From: Amoebidium appalachense
Taxonomy: Eukaryota > Ichthyosporea
Length of the DNA stretch: 64,000 nucleotides
Direction of reading: 5' to 3'
NCBI GenBank assembly: GCA_963693365.1
Contig: CAVNZM010000001.1
Span: 2,728,001-2,792,000, forward strand
Below, in pieces: positions 17,556 through 31,648 of the stretch. The notes under the pieces are model-generated. The model worked only from the letters and a program-made list of their open reading frames with translations. It had not been told where the DNA came from and ran no database searches. The position numbers and the translations under genes are program-made. Each line of letters opens with the position of its first letter. The stretch's first letter is position 1.

Positions 17556-20500
17556 TTTCTCCCCCCTCCTTCCCAGCCCCTGGTGTACACCCTCTTTCCT
17601 GTTGCTGTCCTCAGCTGTACACTGAAAAATTTCAGAGTTTGATGTTCTCTGCATGTAACCCTGTTGTTATGGCGTCTCTGTTAAAAACGCCTCGCATCCC
17701 CCTGGGCAAGACACAGGCACATGGTTGTGGATGGGTTCATCCCTGCGTGTGCTTATTTGTAAGGAGGCGCCTGTGTTTGTTCATGTTAATGCACCACATA
17801 GGATATGGAGTCTGTGCACGTACAGGCATGGAGCGTGTGTGCGCGGGGCGGGCGGGGGGGAGGGGGGTGGGGGGGGTGGGGCGGGTGAACGGGGGGGGGG
17901 AGGGGGGGGGGGAGGGGGGGGGGGGGGGGGGGCAAGAGGGGGAGGGGAGCAGGTAGGGAGGGAGGGAAGATGGGGTCAGTGATGCATGTGCTGTGTGGGC
18001 TGTGTGTGTGCGTGTGTGCGTGCGCGTGCGCACTTGCGCATGTGTGTTACGTATGTGGTGTGCGCGTATTCTGTGTTTACACACAACTTCTTGATGGTCG
18101 GGATGCTATGGTCGGGATGCTATTGTTTATGAAGGAAACAGCTTGGGATGTGTGTACACCAAGATTTTACGAGGGAGCATTTGGATTATTGTTTGCGGTG
18201 GTGCTGGTGGTGGTGGCGGCATTGGGCAGGTGGGGTGGCAATTGGCAAGTATGCAGACATGAGCAAAAGGTTCGGCCACTAAATTCACAAGCCAGAGGCT
18301 CTCTTGCTTAAGCAACTTGGCACATATACACCCAAGAACGCTTGTGTATAATAGTTTTCCTGCCGTGATCTATATACACCAGGGAACGCTTGTGCGTAAT
18401 GGTTTTCCTGTCGTGATCCATATACACCCAGGAACGCCTGTGTATGAAGGTTTTCCTGTCGTGATTCTGTTTTTCTTCCTTGCAGGTGTATCAAGCGATA
18501 TACAACGAAGCCGATCCAGCAGGCACGGGGAAGGTGTCCGGGTCCACTGCTGTTCCCATCCTCAGCAGAGCAAGCCTGCCACGGCCGGTTTTGCAAAAGG
18601 TTTGGGTTTGTGGGCGCTTGCGGAATATATATGCTCCCCCCCTACTCAATGTGTGGTTTGCACTCTGCATCATGTTGTCCGTTCTTTATGTGTACTTCGT
18701 ACTTTATGGCTGATTCAACGCCCCCCCCTCCCCTCCCCCGCTCCACCCCCTCCCCCTCCCCTGGGTCCTCCTCTCATTCCTGTGCCCCCATCCACGCACA
18801 CTGCCCACCTTCTTTTTAAACACCGATTTTTAACGTTCTCCCCCCCCCCCCCCCCCTCCCCCCCCCCGCCCGGCCCCCCGTCCCAACACAGTCGTGAATG
18901 TGTATTCTGTAACACATTTACCCCCCCCCCCCCCCCCCCCCCCAAAGCAACCACCATCACCACCAAGAAAAGAAAGAAAACCTAACTAAGAACAACCACA
19001 AACCCCAATTCCTTCGTTAAAGGAAGCTCGGCACCACCCAGATTCTTCCCCCAAACCCACCCATCCAGCCAAGCCGCGGCGTTTGGTTCCAAACACTTCT
19101 CCCTCTCATTGTTGTGGTGGTGCAGCTTACACATGAGCACACCTAGGGTAATCTTAGAAAAAGAATGGCAAAGACGGAAGTTCTTTGATTGGCTGAGGAA
19201 GGGATTGCAAGAACAATCTGCTGCTAAGAGCAGACACGGCAGGCCGAAAGAAATAGCAAAAATTAGGAAGGAGAGTATGTGGAGTTTTTTGGGTCGTTGA
19301 TACTTGTGTTTGTGCAGGTACCTCTCTCAAAAGATGCTGTTGTTTCCGTACCTTTGGGGAGAGAGATATACCCGGGGGAGGGGGGAGGGGAGAGGGGAGG
19401 GAGGGCGGATGAACCTATGCTCATTTTCCCTTTCTGGTGTGCAGATATGGGAGATGACCGACACCAAGAAGGTTGGTTTTCTCAATCAGCAGCAATTTTT
19501 TGCTGCCCTCAAGCTGGTGGCCCTGGCCCAATCAGGTCGCGAGCTCAGCCTGGCTGCAATCAACACCCCGGGGCTGCCCCTTCCTAATTTGGGTCAGCAG
19601 TCGGGAGGAGGGTCGGCCGCACCGGTGGGGAAGGTTGGGAGTGGTGGGTTGGTGGGGTGGGCGGTGAGTGGGACGGACAAGATGCAGTACGACCAGCTGT
19701 TCAACCAGCTGCAGCCGGTCAACGGCATGATATCTGGTGCCGTGGCAAAGGAGGTACATACCCCCCCCCCCCCCCCCCTGATATGTGTTTCCTTCTCCCT
19801 TCCCCCCCCCCCCCCCCCCCCCCCGACGTTCTTTGTGTAGGGCCTTCCGCCCTCTCCTCCCGGCCCACACACACACACCAAGAAAAAGATTTAAACGTTG
19901 CCGGCCTCCTGAGTGCTTATGTGCACGTGATTTCCGCTGTGTTCTGTATCCCCCCCCCCTCCCTTGGTCCCATGTCCCTACACACGCACGCACATACACA
20001 CCTCGTTTTGCCTGCTCTTATCACCTCTCATTTTTTTTTATGTGGTTTGGATGTTGAGCAAGCTGTAGCCTAAAGAGGAGTCAACTCGAGATGAGGCCAA
20101 CACTCCCAGGCGTGACTATTGACACATACGAATCACACCAGTTCTCATCTGTGTGAACTACGATGGATTATACCCCACACGGGCTAACACGAGTTCCCTG
20201 CAGCAATTGATGAAGACACAGTTGCCCGTACAGCAGCTGGCCCAGATTTGGGAGCTGTCAGGTGGGTGGCTCAATTGATTTTGGATTGCTGTTTTTGGTT
20301 GATTCACACGTGCATGTCGGCATTATGAGGTTTGTCTGGGTTTGTCGTGTTTTTTCCGCCAATATGGTATCTGCATGACGTCATTATGATGTCAGACAAA
20401 CGGGGATTGATTACGATGTTGTCTATCTATGCTGGTTGTGTTTTTTGTGCGTATAGAGACCGTCACGACGAAGTCATCAGCAAATTCACATACACACATG

Positions 20501-20575
20501 CAGTCGCACACACACTGCACGCACCTGCACACGCGCACACACTCACACGCACACGGACCCACCCACCCACCCACC

Positions 20576-20611
<36 letters not shown>

Positions 20612-22037
20612 AGTATACACACACACACACACACACAAGAACCCCCCCTTCCCCCCCCCCCACACACGTGCACATGCACGTACGTGCCTATCCATACTTG
20701 CACACCATACACCTACACCATTCTTGCGCCTACAGACGTGACCAAGGACGGCAAGCTAGATGCGGAGGAATTTGCTGTGGCCATGCACCTGGTCAAGGAG
20801 GCACGGGCAGGCAGGCCTCTGCCTGCAAAGCTACCCCTAGACCTCATTCCCCCCTCGCAACGGGTACCAATGCCCCCCCGCCCCCCCCCCCCCCCTCCCC
20901 CCTTCCCCTTGAAACAGTATCTGAGTTGGGTTTCGTTAACGAGGTGAATAGGTCGAAACTCGGGTACTGTGGATGACGTGGGCCCCCCCTGAGGATGGGC
21001 TCTGCTTATTATGCATACTCTTTATGTATGGCTTGCATTCTGCATTGTGTTATCCGTTTGTTCTTGTGTACTTCGTACTTTATGGCGCATTCAAACCCCC
21101 CTTCCCCTTGAAAGAAAACAAAACCACAAAACCGAAAACTCTTGTTTGTGCAGGTATAGGAAGCCACTTTGATAGTCGTCTTTCTCAAAGTCTCTCTTGC
21201 CTGTGCACCTCTTATCGTGGCGTACCGGGGTTATGCTGTGTTCTGTGCCTCACTTTGCTTTCTTTCGCCTTTTACCCTCTAATGCATATGCCATCCCCTT
21301 CCTGCCGGTTCCTGTCTGCATCTTAGTGCCGTATAATAATCCTCACATGCGCTTTTGTGGGAATTTGTGTGGGAGGGAAGAAAGCTGCGACAGTGTGCTG
21401 CTGTTAAAGAAAAGAAAGTTGGTGGCGCAGGAGAGAACGGACGAACGGATGGTAGTAATACCTCCACACATGTCCTGAGCACAGAGCTACGAATATGTGC
21501 ATGTACGTATATATTGTGGCTGAGTTTGGGGCGGAAAGGAGGGTGGGGGGGGGGGAAAGAGAGAGGGAGAGGGAGGGAGGATGGAGGGGTGGATAGAGTG
21601 AGAGAGAGAGAGTGGATGAAAGGGAGGGAGGGATGGCAAGAGAGGGAGGGGGGGAGAGGGGGGATGGAGCGAGCAAGCAAGAGAGAGAGAGAGAGAGAGA
21701 AAGAGAGAGCCTGTGTGTATGTGTGAATGTGTGTGTGTGCATGTGTGTGTGTCTGTGCCAGAGAGATGCATCCCCCCCTCCCCATCCCCTTTCTCCCCCT
21801 CATGAGTGCTGACATTTCTTATGTTTGCACACATGCAGGCAGGGGGTGCAGCAGCAGCCACTGTGGGCAGTCCAGCGCCGGCCAGTGGCAGCACATCACC
21901 CAGTGGGGGCTCATGGGTGGTGCCTGTGGTCGAGAAGCTGCATCACTACCAGGTCTTCAAGCAGGCGGACAGGGACGGAGATGGGAAGGTCACAGGTGTG
22001 TGTGTGTGTGTGTGTGTGTGTGTTGGGGGGGGGGGGG

Positions 22038-22070
<33 letters not shown>

Positions 22071-22341
22071 AGGGGGGGGGGGGGGGGGGGTGCCTGGTGT
22101 GTTGCAGTAGGCGTACAGGGATCGGGACGGCAGGATCACAGGTGGGTGGGTGGGTGAGTGGTTGGGTGGGTGTAGATGGATGGGTGAATGTGGGTGGGCA
22201 AATGTGCGGGTGGATGGGGGTGGGTGGGTGGGCAGGTGGGCAGGTGGATGGTGCGGCTGGGCAGACGGGTGGGTAAATGTGGGTGAGTGGGTCCGAGAAG
22301 TATTGAGACCGATGCATCAGCACATACAAATTCTCCTCTAG

Positions 22342-22384
<43 letters not shown>

Positions 22385-22955
22385 TTCTTTCCTCCTAAAT
22401 TATCGTCCCTTTGAAATATAAATGCACACACAGGTAACTGAAGCACATGTTACACAGGGGAGGACGTCAAGCCCATCTTCCAGCAGTCCAACCTTCCTCA
22501 GCCGATCCTAGCGCAGATCTGGAACCTTGTGGACTTTGAGAAGTGCGGCCGGTTGGATGACGACCAGTTTGCCCTGGCCATGTACCTCGTCACACGCAAG
22601 CAAAAAGGTAGCGAAAAGAAAGAAAGTCAGAGAGAGGGGTAGAATAGAAGAAGACGTGGACACAAGCAAAACGGTCTTTGCAATTTAACCCCAACCCCCA
22701 CCAGAAAAGAGGGGAGGGGGAAAGGGGGGGTTTGAGGGGGGGGGGAGGGGGGGGACTTGAAAAGTAAAGAGAGAAGAGATGCACACCCACACACATGTTC
22801 CCGTTGGTGCACAATCTTGTTTGTGCTGCAAAGTGATACCCCTGTGTCTTAACTGTCTGTATGTAGTGTGTTGGCCTCCCTCCCCTCCCCTCCCCCCCCT
22901 CCCTCCGTCCTTCTTCTACCCCTACTCCTTCCCGTTCTGCCCCTGTTCCCTTCTC

Positions 22956-22988
<33 letters not shown>

Positions 22989-23680
22989 TCTTCCTTTGCC
23001 CCTTTCCCCCTTGTTGCTTTTCCTTTCGTGTTCCTTTTTTCATTTCTGTATTGTTTAAAGCCACATTGAACCTTTTATGTTGTCCTGTAGCAAACCTCCC
23101 CCCCCCCCCCCCTCCCCCCTTCGCACCTCTCTTACACCTACCTGTTCCCGTTCCCGTTCCTTTCCCGTTCCCTTCCCGACAGCCCCCTCCCCCCCCTCCC
23201 CCCCCCCCCCTCCCCCCCTCCCCTCCCCCCCCCCCCCCCCCCCCCTTCCCCCGGTTTGTTTTCTTTTTTGTGTCATTTTGCATTTTGGTATTGCTTTAGC
23301 GCATGGTGTATCTTTTAACGTTGTCTTGTAGCATCCCCCCTCCCCCTTCCCGTTCCGTTACTCTACCTTCCATCCAAGCACCCTCCGTAACCAACACCTA
23401 AGCACACCCCGTTTCTTTGTGCAAACACCACCTCACACTTTTTCTGTCTGCAGGCACGGATGTGCCGTCCCAGCTGACCCCCGACATGGTGCCCCCCTCC
23501 TGGCGCAGCCGCCTGCCCCCAGCCCTGGCTGCACAGCTGGCGGCCATGCCTGCACCAAGATCTATGTCCCCGGTACAGTCCGATGCGATCTCACCTTGCA
23601 CACACAAGTACAAACATGCACACACACACACACACACACACACAAAAACACACGCACAGACACATACACTTTGTGTACAC

Positions 23681-23765
<85 letters not shown>

Positions 23766-25277
23766 TACTGTGTGTACACGTGTGCACGCACACACACACA
23801 CACACACTCACTCACACACACACACACATGCATGCACGCGCGCGGGCACCCACACATACACATATGGACACACACACACATACACACAAACACGCGTCCT
23901 TGTGATCCCCGTTCCCCCTCTAGACAGGCTTGCAGATGCACATGCACACGATTAAGTTAGCTTCACCTTTCTAAGCAGCATTCTCTATGAAAAGCCGCCA
24001 CCATTTATCCCACTGTGCTCCCTCTCCCTCCCCCCCTCCCCCACCTCCCCCTTCCTCCCGTTGCCCTGGTGTTTGTCCTGACCCCACTCTCTCTTCGTTC
24101 CCCCTTCCCCTCCCCTTGTTGTGACTTTTCTCCTCTCATAAAATTCCTCTCCACCTCATGCAGACACTAAAAAGATCTGAATTGCCGCTGTTTTGACACC
24201 AACACAGCGTTGCTCTAACCGTTTTTTCCTAATTCATTTTTTCTTTTTTTTTTTTAGGTCGGTGTCCCACTCCCCACTGCCGTCTCCCCCAGTATTGTCC
24301 CAGTTGCCTCCACACCCATGGGTGTAGGGGGCCTTGGTGGGGGTGCAATGGGTGGGGGCATGGGTGGCCCCATAGTACCCCCCATGGGCATGGCTGGGAT
24401 GGGCAACTTTGGCCTGATGGGCTCAACCCTGGACATGATTAGCAAGGAGGTGGTCGAGCTAGGTATGTTTACCTCCTCCTCCTCCCACCCCACCCCCCCT
24501 CCCCCCCATTTTATGTGCTCTCAGCTCTATGAAACAATGACCACAGCTATCATTACTGCGCCCCCCCCCCCCCCCCCCCCCCCTCCCCCCTCCCCCCCTC
24601 CCCCCTCTTCCCCTTGCCCCTGTTCCCTCCCCCATTTTCCCACCCAACCCTCGAATGCACACGTCAAGGGGCATGTAGGCACAAACACGCATGGAAACAT
24701 TTAAAAATGGCAATGCACCAACTGAGACCCGTATGCCGTGGCAATGTTTTCCAATGCTCTTCGTTAGGTTCTGCATGACCGAACATGCATGTTTCGAGGT
24801 TGCAGAGAGCATTTGTTAACGACAGTGTCGGCATGTCTCGACCGCATACTTTTACGACCTGAAAAAGATAGTGCCTAAAATAGCACAGTGGCCAATGATG
24901 GGCAAACCCAACCCTTGTGCTCAGGAACACCGGCAGTCACCAGTGTAGTTGGAAATAGCCGATAGATGACGTTTGCGCTGACATCAATATTGCACGGCAT
25001 TGACGTCTCTTTACGCCACTGTGAGGAACACCACTATAGACCTTAAGCAGCAACATAGCATGAATGAAGACCACCAGTGGGAGGATTGATTCCAAACTAA
25101 GTCGTTCCCATCATGCAGAACGCAAGAAAGCAGAGCTGGAAGCAGAAATCAAGCGGAAAGAGGCCCTTGTGGAGCAGCGAACAAAGGAGGTGGGTGCACG
25201 GTCGAGATGGTTGTGTTGTGGGTGTGGGTGTAGGGGTGGGGGGGGGGGGGGGGGTGCGTGTGTACGTGCGGCGTGAA

Positions 25278-25308
<31 letters not shown>

Positions 25309-25413
25309 TGTATTTGTTAGGGAAAAGTTCGGGTGGTGGTGTGCTTTTTTTTTGGGGGGGGGGGGGGGGGAAGGGGGGGGGGAGGGGCAATTAACATTGC
25401 CGTTGCCCTGCGG

Positions 25414-25477
<64 letters not shown>

Positions 25478-25587
25478 CGTGTGTGTGGCGTGTAATGTGT
25501 GGCGTGTAATGTGTGTTTGTGTGCACGCATGTGTGCCTGTTAGGGGAAAGCTGGGGTGAGGTTTTTTTTTTCCCTTTGTGTGTGCGT

Positions 25588-25634
<47 letters not shown>

Positions 25635-26511
25635 AGGGGGAAGAAGGGGGGGCGGGCGTCCGCAAGTAGCATCGTCGTTGTCTTTGAGAGATCAAGTCAG
25701 CAAGGGAAGGAATGGCATGGCATCGCTTATTAGGGGGGGGGGGGGGGGGGGTTGAGCAGGTGTTATACCAAAGTGAATGAACATGCATTAGGGCGTGTTT
25801 GGCAGCGCACTTATATCGTCTTTTCATCGTATTCGTCTTTTAATATGTGTCCTGCCAAACGCGCCACAGGTTTCGATTTACGCTAAAGACGATGGACATA
25901 GCTCTAAATACGTATTTTCGAAAATCACGTCCGGAGGTGATTTTCGAAATGACGAAATAACTTTAAGCCAATTGAATCTTCTCTAACCATTAATTTACTA
26001 TTCGTCGATCAAGTGCCAATCGAATCGCCCCTAGTCATTCTAATTTACTATTCGTCGAAGAAGGACCAATGAAATCGTGCACGAGATGACATTTCGCATA
26101 CTTATCGCTTGACCGCTCCTCGTGGCCGGCGCGCCGGGCGCGGGCTGCTCTACGCCACACAAAAGTCATGCAAGGTGTGACGGAAAAAACCAGCTTGGCT
26201 ATAGGCTAGCTATGTTATTTGGAAAAAGCATGCCTGCAAACACTGTTGCTGTACGCGTAAGACCATGGCAGTCAACGCGACCGCAAGGTTTGCAAGCGAT
26301 GTTGTACCGGCGTGCGAGCTGGTGCGTGTTTAGGCGTGTTTGGTACGCCATAATCGTATTTCAGCCCTAAATACGCATACCACAAAATAATTTTAATTAA
26401 TCATCTTTTTGCCCTAAATACGAATACGCTTTTTGGGGGGCTGCCAAACACGCCCTTAGATTGGCGGCGTGGCCTTTACAACCTGAGGTTTTGGTCGTTT
26501 TTTTTTTGTTT

Positions 26512-26542
<31 letters not shown>

Positions 26543-27028
26543 GGTTCTTTTGCTTTTGGGCCGAGGGGGGGAGGGGGGGGGGGGGGGGGGGTCTCGATGT
26601 CTGGTTATGGGGATACTAAAAGGTGATTCATTCGGATAGCATATATTGCACTAGCAATGTATGTGTGCTACCTTGTATCAAATTCTGTTACCGTGTCGGG
26701 TCGGTTCGGGCAAATGCGACCCTGCAATTTAAATGACTCGTATGACTTGCAGGTGGGGACGCTTGAGACGGAGCTTCAGACGGTGCAGACTGGGTGGGCC
26801 GAGGCCAACAAGAACAAGCAGGACCTGCAGACTAAACTGGCCCTGCTGGAGAAGAAATACACAGAGTACCAGTCGGCTCAGAGGTCACTCAAGGAGGTGT
26901 GTTTGGGGGCGGGTTGGGGTGGGGGTGGGGGATGGGAAGATAGTGTGTGTGTGTGTTTGTGCGTGAGGGCGGTGGTTATCCGGTTTTTTCCTGTTTTCTT
27001 CTACCACGGCATGAGCAACATCCGAAAT

Positions 27029-27072
<44 letters not shown>

Positions 27073-27454
27073 CGAGCATACATGTAGTTGCAACCCACCA
27101 TTACTATGATTCCCGGCCCCATGCATGGCACCATCACTTTTTCAACACAGCCATTAACACCGCCCACAGAAATACGAGAAGGAGAATGCAGCCATAGCCA
27201 CCCTGCAGCAGCAGATAGCGGCACAGAGCAGCACGGTCAAGGCCCAGGAGGACGAGGTCAGAAAGGCCCAGGAGGAGATCAACAGCCTCAAGGACAGGCA
27301 GACACAGGTGTGTGTGGGTGGGGGTGTGGGTGGGTGGTTTGGGGGGGGGGGGGGGGAGTGGGGGGAGGAGGGAAGGTGGGTGGGTGGGTGGGTGGTGAGG
27401 TGGTGGTGGTGGGGGTGGTGGGGGGGGGGGGGGGGGGGGGGAGGCGAAGGGGAG

Positions 27455-27521
<67 letters not shown>

Positions 27522-28617
27522 GCGTGCACTTGCATGGTTGTGCGCACGTGTTCTCGTGCATGCTTGCTTGCATACATGGACATGTATGTTTGGAACACCC
27601 ACCTCTCTTCATTCCCTTTCTTCTCGCGCACAACAAGTCACAGAGACCACACAGCCACCCCTTTTTACAGATATTCATTATCCCAAAATAACCCCACCGG
27701 AGCTATAGTGTGGACCAAACCAGACTCCTAACACACAATTCACCACCCTCTCGTTTTTCTTTCCCTTCCTTCCTCTTTCCCCCCCCTCATCGCCCCAAAG
27801 CCCCCATGCCGCAATCCCGCACCCCCCTCCTTTTTCTTTTCCTTCCCTCTTCTTTCTTTCGGTTTTTCTTTCCTTTTTTTTTTTGCTTCTTTGTACAACC
27901 ACACAGCTCAAGGAGAACGTGGAAGCCAACTACAAGGAGCTAGACCGGATAGCAGCGCTGGTCAAGACCACACATGCCGAGATCACAGAGATTAAGCGGC
28001 TGATGGTCGAGGAGGAGCTGGCTGCTGAGAGGACTCAGAGGATGCTGGAGCAGGAGAAGATGATGCTGGTGGGGGGGGGGGGGGGGGGGGGGGGGGGTGA
28101 TATGAGTGTGATGTGGGAACGTGGGAAGGAGGAGGGAGAAGATGGAGGGATGGAGGTAGAGAGGTGGAGAGGGTGAGGGAGAATGATTTAGAAGGAGAGG
28201 GAGAGGGATGAGGGGAACGAATTGATTTGTTATTCAGATTTCTTTTGGCAAGAGGGAAGAGCATGCACTAGAGTTTGGGTAACAAGTGGGGGAGGAAGGG
28301 AAGTTGATGAAAGGGAGAAAACGAGAAGAATGAAAAGGGGGGGAAACAAGAAGAGTGTCGTTTCTACGCATCCCTTTGTGTGCATGTGCATGTCGTTTTA
28401 ATCACTACCCCGCAATTCTTTGTTATATACCTGTGTGTTCCGTGCCGCCTATATCACATTCTTCTTCCTCCTCCGGCCGATTCCCCCGCCACCACCGACT
28501 TGCACATACACCCCAATTTGAAAATTCCTTTTGGACTCTGTACCCTTACGTTTGGTTTTGTGTGAACACTTACCAAAGAGAAGGAAACCCCGGTTGGCCG
28601 CTACTCTGGGGGAAGAA

Positions 28618-28651
<34 letters not shown>

Positions 28652-28788
28652 CTGGCTGCAGATGTGTGCTGACGGGGTGATTGCACAGAACTCTGCAACA
28701 TCCAAGGCAGGTCTGCCCGCTATGGATATAGCATGTAAGATCCCCTCCCCTTCCCACTCTTCATCGTTTAACGAATTCTTGAACCTCC

Positions 28789-28833
<45 letters not shown>

Positions 28834-29368
28834 TACCCATGGGCATGCTCCCCCCTCAAGGGGTACCTCTGATGGTGTGTCTGTTAACCACTTTCTGTGT
28901 GTCGGGCGGAGGTGTTGATTGTTGGTGTCTTCCATTTAATTACGGGGAAATTGGATCGAAATGACTGGATGGAGGCACCTGCAAATCCGATAACACTGGT
29001 AATTGTCTTATTTATCATGATCAAGCCCAACGACCTTATCGTGCAGTCTTCTGATATGCACGTGTTTCAGAATACATGTGACAAAAGTGGGTGCATGGAA
29101 TGCAACAACATTCTTCGTGAAACTACAAACTGCACGAGCTCACTCTATTTGGAAACTCTTGCCACTTCTCTGGCCGTTGTTTCCTCCCCCTCCCCCTCCC
29201 TGTTATCTGCACCTTACCCGTCAATCTTCTTCTTTCTTCTTTTGTTTGTGAGCCTTGGATGGTGCGGCGACATTCCACATTTAGTTTTGACGTTTCTCTC
29301 CCCGCAGCGGATGCTGGCCGGCCACAAAGACCACTCTCAATGGTAAGTATTTTTATCTCCCCCCCCCC

Positions 29369-29431
<63 letters not shown>

Positions 29432-30603
29432 ACGCACACGCACACGCACACGCACACGCACACGCACACGCACACACACACACATGCACACACACACACG
29501 CACGCACACACGGACGCACGCACGCACAACACACATTCATGGTGGTTTCTGCCTTCAAACTTGCACGTTTGTTTTGGTCATCTTAAACGTATTTCTAACC
29601 TGTTCCCCACCTCCACCCACCATGCATCTCCTCCCCCCCCCCCCCCCCTCCCCCCTCCCCTTCCCCTCCGGTTCTCTGACTTTTGCCGTCTGATTACCTG
29701 CGCGCTTACTGTCGCACACTTTATTTCTCCATCCATAAATGCAAGCCTACTGGCTAGTGTGTTCACTAGCAGTATTCCATACCCTATCTTGACCTTTCAT
29801 ACTACAACCACCCACCCAACATGACAGGGACGGACGATCACACACAAGTGCACATACGCTCGTACGTGCGCGCACAAACACATACACGCGCCCACACAAC
29901 ATGAATCTTCTTTTGAATCAAATACTCTTGTGTACGAGTCACTCACCATCGAACTGACTGTCGCCACTTCAGGTTGGTGGCCCCACGTACACCCCGATGG
30001 GAGGTTCGTACCCCCCCCCCCCCCCCCCCCCCTAACCCCCATCCCACCCCCTCACACCCGAAAGGCCACGGAGGCACTAAATGAAAGAGTAATTTTGCAC
30101 GTGTGAACACCAACAACTCTTATGCAGCTTGGTGTTCTGTGTTATTTACCTGTGTTCTTGCACTTTATACCCTGTAATTCACTGCACCAAGCCATCTTAC
30201 TCCTAAAAAGAGATAACAAAACATGGGGGGCGGCAGAACACACGTACGTACATGCCTGGGTCTGACGTGTGTTACCGTTGGTCTCAGGGTGTGTTTTTAT
30301 TGGTGTCAAGAGTGTGGTCTTGACGCAAAAATGTTCGGTTGCAAACAGCTGAAGCCTACACGAACATTGGACATGCACACACATCGGATATTGGATTAGT
30401 GGATGTGTGTGGTTATCTTCCCCTATTCGTCATTGTACCAGTAGTTAGACATTGGCCCATTCTCGTGGTGGTGCTCACGCTTGTGAAGGTGTTTGTGGTT
30501 TGGTGATCCGAATGCACAAGACCCCTATACGTGCATTTCAAACTTACACCACTCCCCCCCCCCCCCCCCCCCCTCCCCCCCCTCCCTCCTCCCCCGGCTC
30601 ACG

Positions 30604-30673
<70 letters not shown>

Positions 30674-30944
30674 CACGCACACACTCACACTCACACACAC
30701 ACGCACGCACGCACGCACGCACTCACACACACACAAAAAAAAAAAAAATCAAAAAAAACCTACACGCGCACAGGCACTAGGCCCATACCAGCACCAGCCA
30801 AGGTCAGCACATCTGCCGGGGGAGCCTCTCTCTTCCACGACCCCTTTGCCCACCGTGCACTCCCCACGGCCCAGCCCTTCCGGCCCAGCACACAGGTGCC
30901 CCAGCCAAAGGTCGACCTGCCTGCTCCACCAAAACCAGTCTCGG

Positions 30945-30997
<53 letters not shown>

Positions 30998-31648
30998 ACT
31001 GCCGCCGCCGGAGGCCTACTTGTGATGCATGCTGTGTGTGCTTTGCAAAATCTTTGTTATGTAGGTCATTGTCGATGTGTATTTCGTGCCCTGATGCATT
31101 CTACTACCCCCCCCCCCCCCCCTCCTCCCCCCCCCCCCTCCTCCTCCTCCTCCTCCTCCTCCTCCTCCTCCTCCTCCTCCTCCTCCTCCTCCCCGGGCTG
31201 CATCCGTCTCTTGAATCTGGTCGTTTTGTGAGTGACTGTGTGTGTTAGGTGTGCCTATGGTTGTGCTAATGTTGTGTTGACAGTTTCTGCTGACAACGAG
31301 GAGTGTGTTTCTGTATGATTGGGATGTTTGGGTTTGTGATATCGATAGGGAAGGTGTCATGGATGGTGGTGGTGGCGGTATTTGTTGACGCATGTGTGTG
31401 TGTGCATGGGATGGGGTTAGGGTGGTGTGCGTGTGTGGGTGGGTGGGGGGGGAGGGGGGGATGAGAAGTGGCGAGGATAGAGGGTTTTCTGTTTGCAGAA
31501 TATAGAACTGACTCGTGTGTGTTTTCAGGCCATGTCCGAGAAGGAGCAGGTGGAGTGGCTGATGCAGGCCACAAAGAATGAGATGACCCCCCAGGAGAGA
31601 GAGGAGCTGGAGCTCAGAGCCGCACTAGAGGCCAGCTTGGCCGACTAA
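17430..31648 (+). CDS. Eps15-like endocytic scaffold (three EH domains, coiled coil, UIM)
   Basis: Adaptor of clathrin-mediated endocytosis: EH domains bind NPF peptides and the UIM binds ubiquitin. Eighteen phase-consistent exons, about 750 residues: 17430-17498, 18486-18599, 19445-19753, 20204-20261, 20736-20863, 21839-21995, 22458-22607, 23454-23572, 24258-24462, 25119-25189, 26753-26896, 27170-27307, 27907-28068, 28662-28734, 29308-29342, 29973-30003, 30774-30943, 31529-31648. EH1 (residues about 17-105) lacks a good calcium loop; EH2 has [15 protein letters not shown]3 has [12 protein letters not shown] and [15 protein letters not shown] Gly/Met/Pro linker leads to a charged heptad-like coiled coil (exons 25119-28068). 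Then FHDPF, a DPF motif for AP-2, and a terminal [14 protein letters not shown], matching L-x-x-A-x-x-x-S-x-x-acidic. Exons 28662, 29308 and 29973 are small and rest on splice sites and phase. Confidence 0.9.
18323..18468 (+). repeat. Minisatellite, three copies of a 48-bp unit
   Basis: Three successive diverged copies carry ACGCTTGTGTA, TTTTCCTG and CGTGATC. They are in the first intron of the Eps15-like gene, ending about 15 bases before the 3' splice site of exon 2. Confidence 0.85.
18655..18727 (+). repeat. Short copy of the poly-C-tailed repeat
   Basis: Carries the recurring words CACTCTGCATCATG, TTGTCCGTTC, GTGTACTTCGTACT and GATTCAACG, running into a C run. Sense orientation in an Eps15-like intron. 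A second related fragment with TCGTGAATGTGTATTCTG lies at 18890-18940, again followed by poly-C. Confidence 0.6.
20970..21098 (+). repeat. Diverged copy of the poly-C-tailed repeat
   Basis: Shares TGAGGATGGGCTCTGCTTAT, TGTACTTCGTACT and GCATTCAAACCCC with the full copies at 35289 and 55413, with a different centre. In an Eps15-like intron, sense orientation. Confidence 0.75.
25791..26455 (+). mobile_element. Tourist-like (PIF/Harbinger) MITE
   Basis: A 665-bp element has perfect 16-bp terminal inverted repeats (GGGCGTGTTTGGCAGC at the left, its complement at the right) flanked by TTA on both sides (25788-25790 and 26456-26458). TTA duplication and a GGG...GTTTGG terminus are hallmarks of PIF/Harbinger MITEs. 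There is no transposase frame. Inside are two tandem copies of a 43-bp unit beginning AATTTACTATTCGTCGA (25997 and 26040). A second left-end-like sequence, TTAGGCGTGTTTGG (26330), suggests a nested or composite element with the short unit 26333-26455. It lies in the Eps15-like intron between 25189 and 26753. Confidence 0.85.

Noticed and set aside
23419-23955. Thr-His and Cys-Val repeat frames over CA/GT tracts
   Set aside because: Translations of dinucleotide microsatellites in introns, open on both strands.
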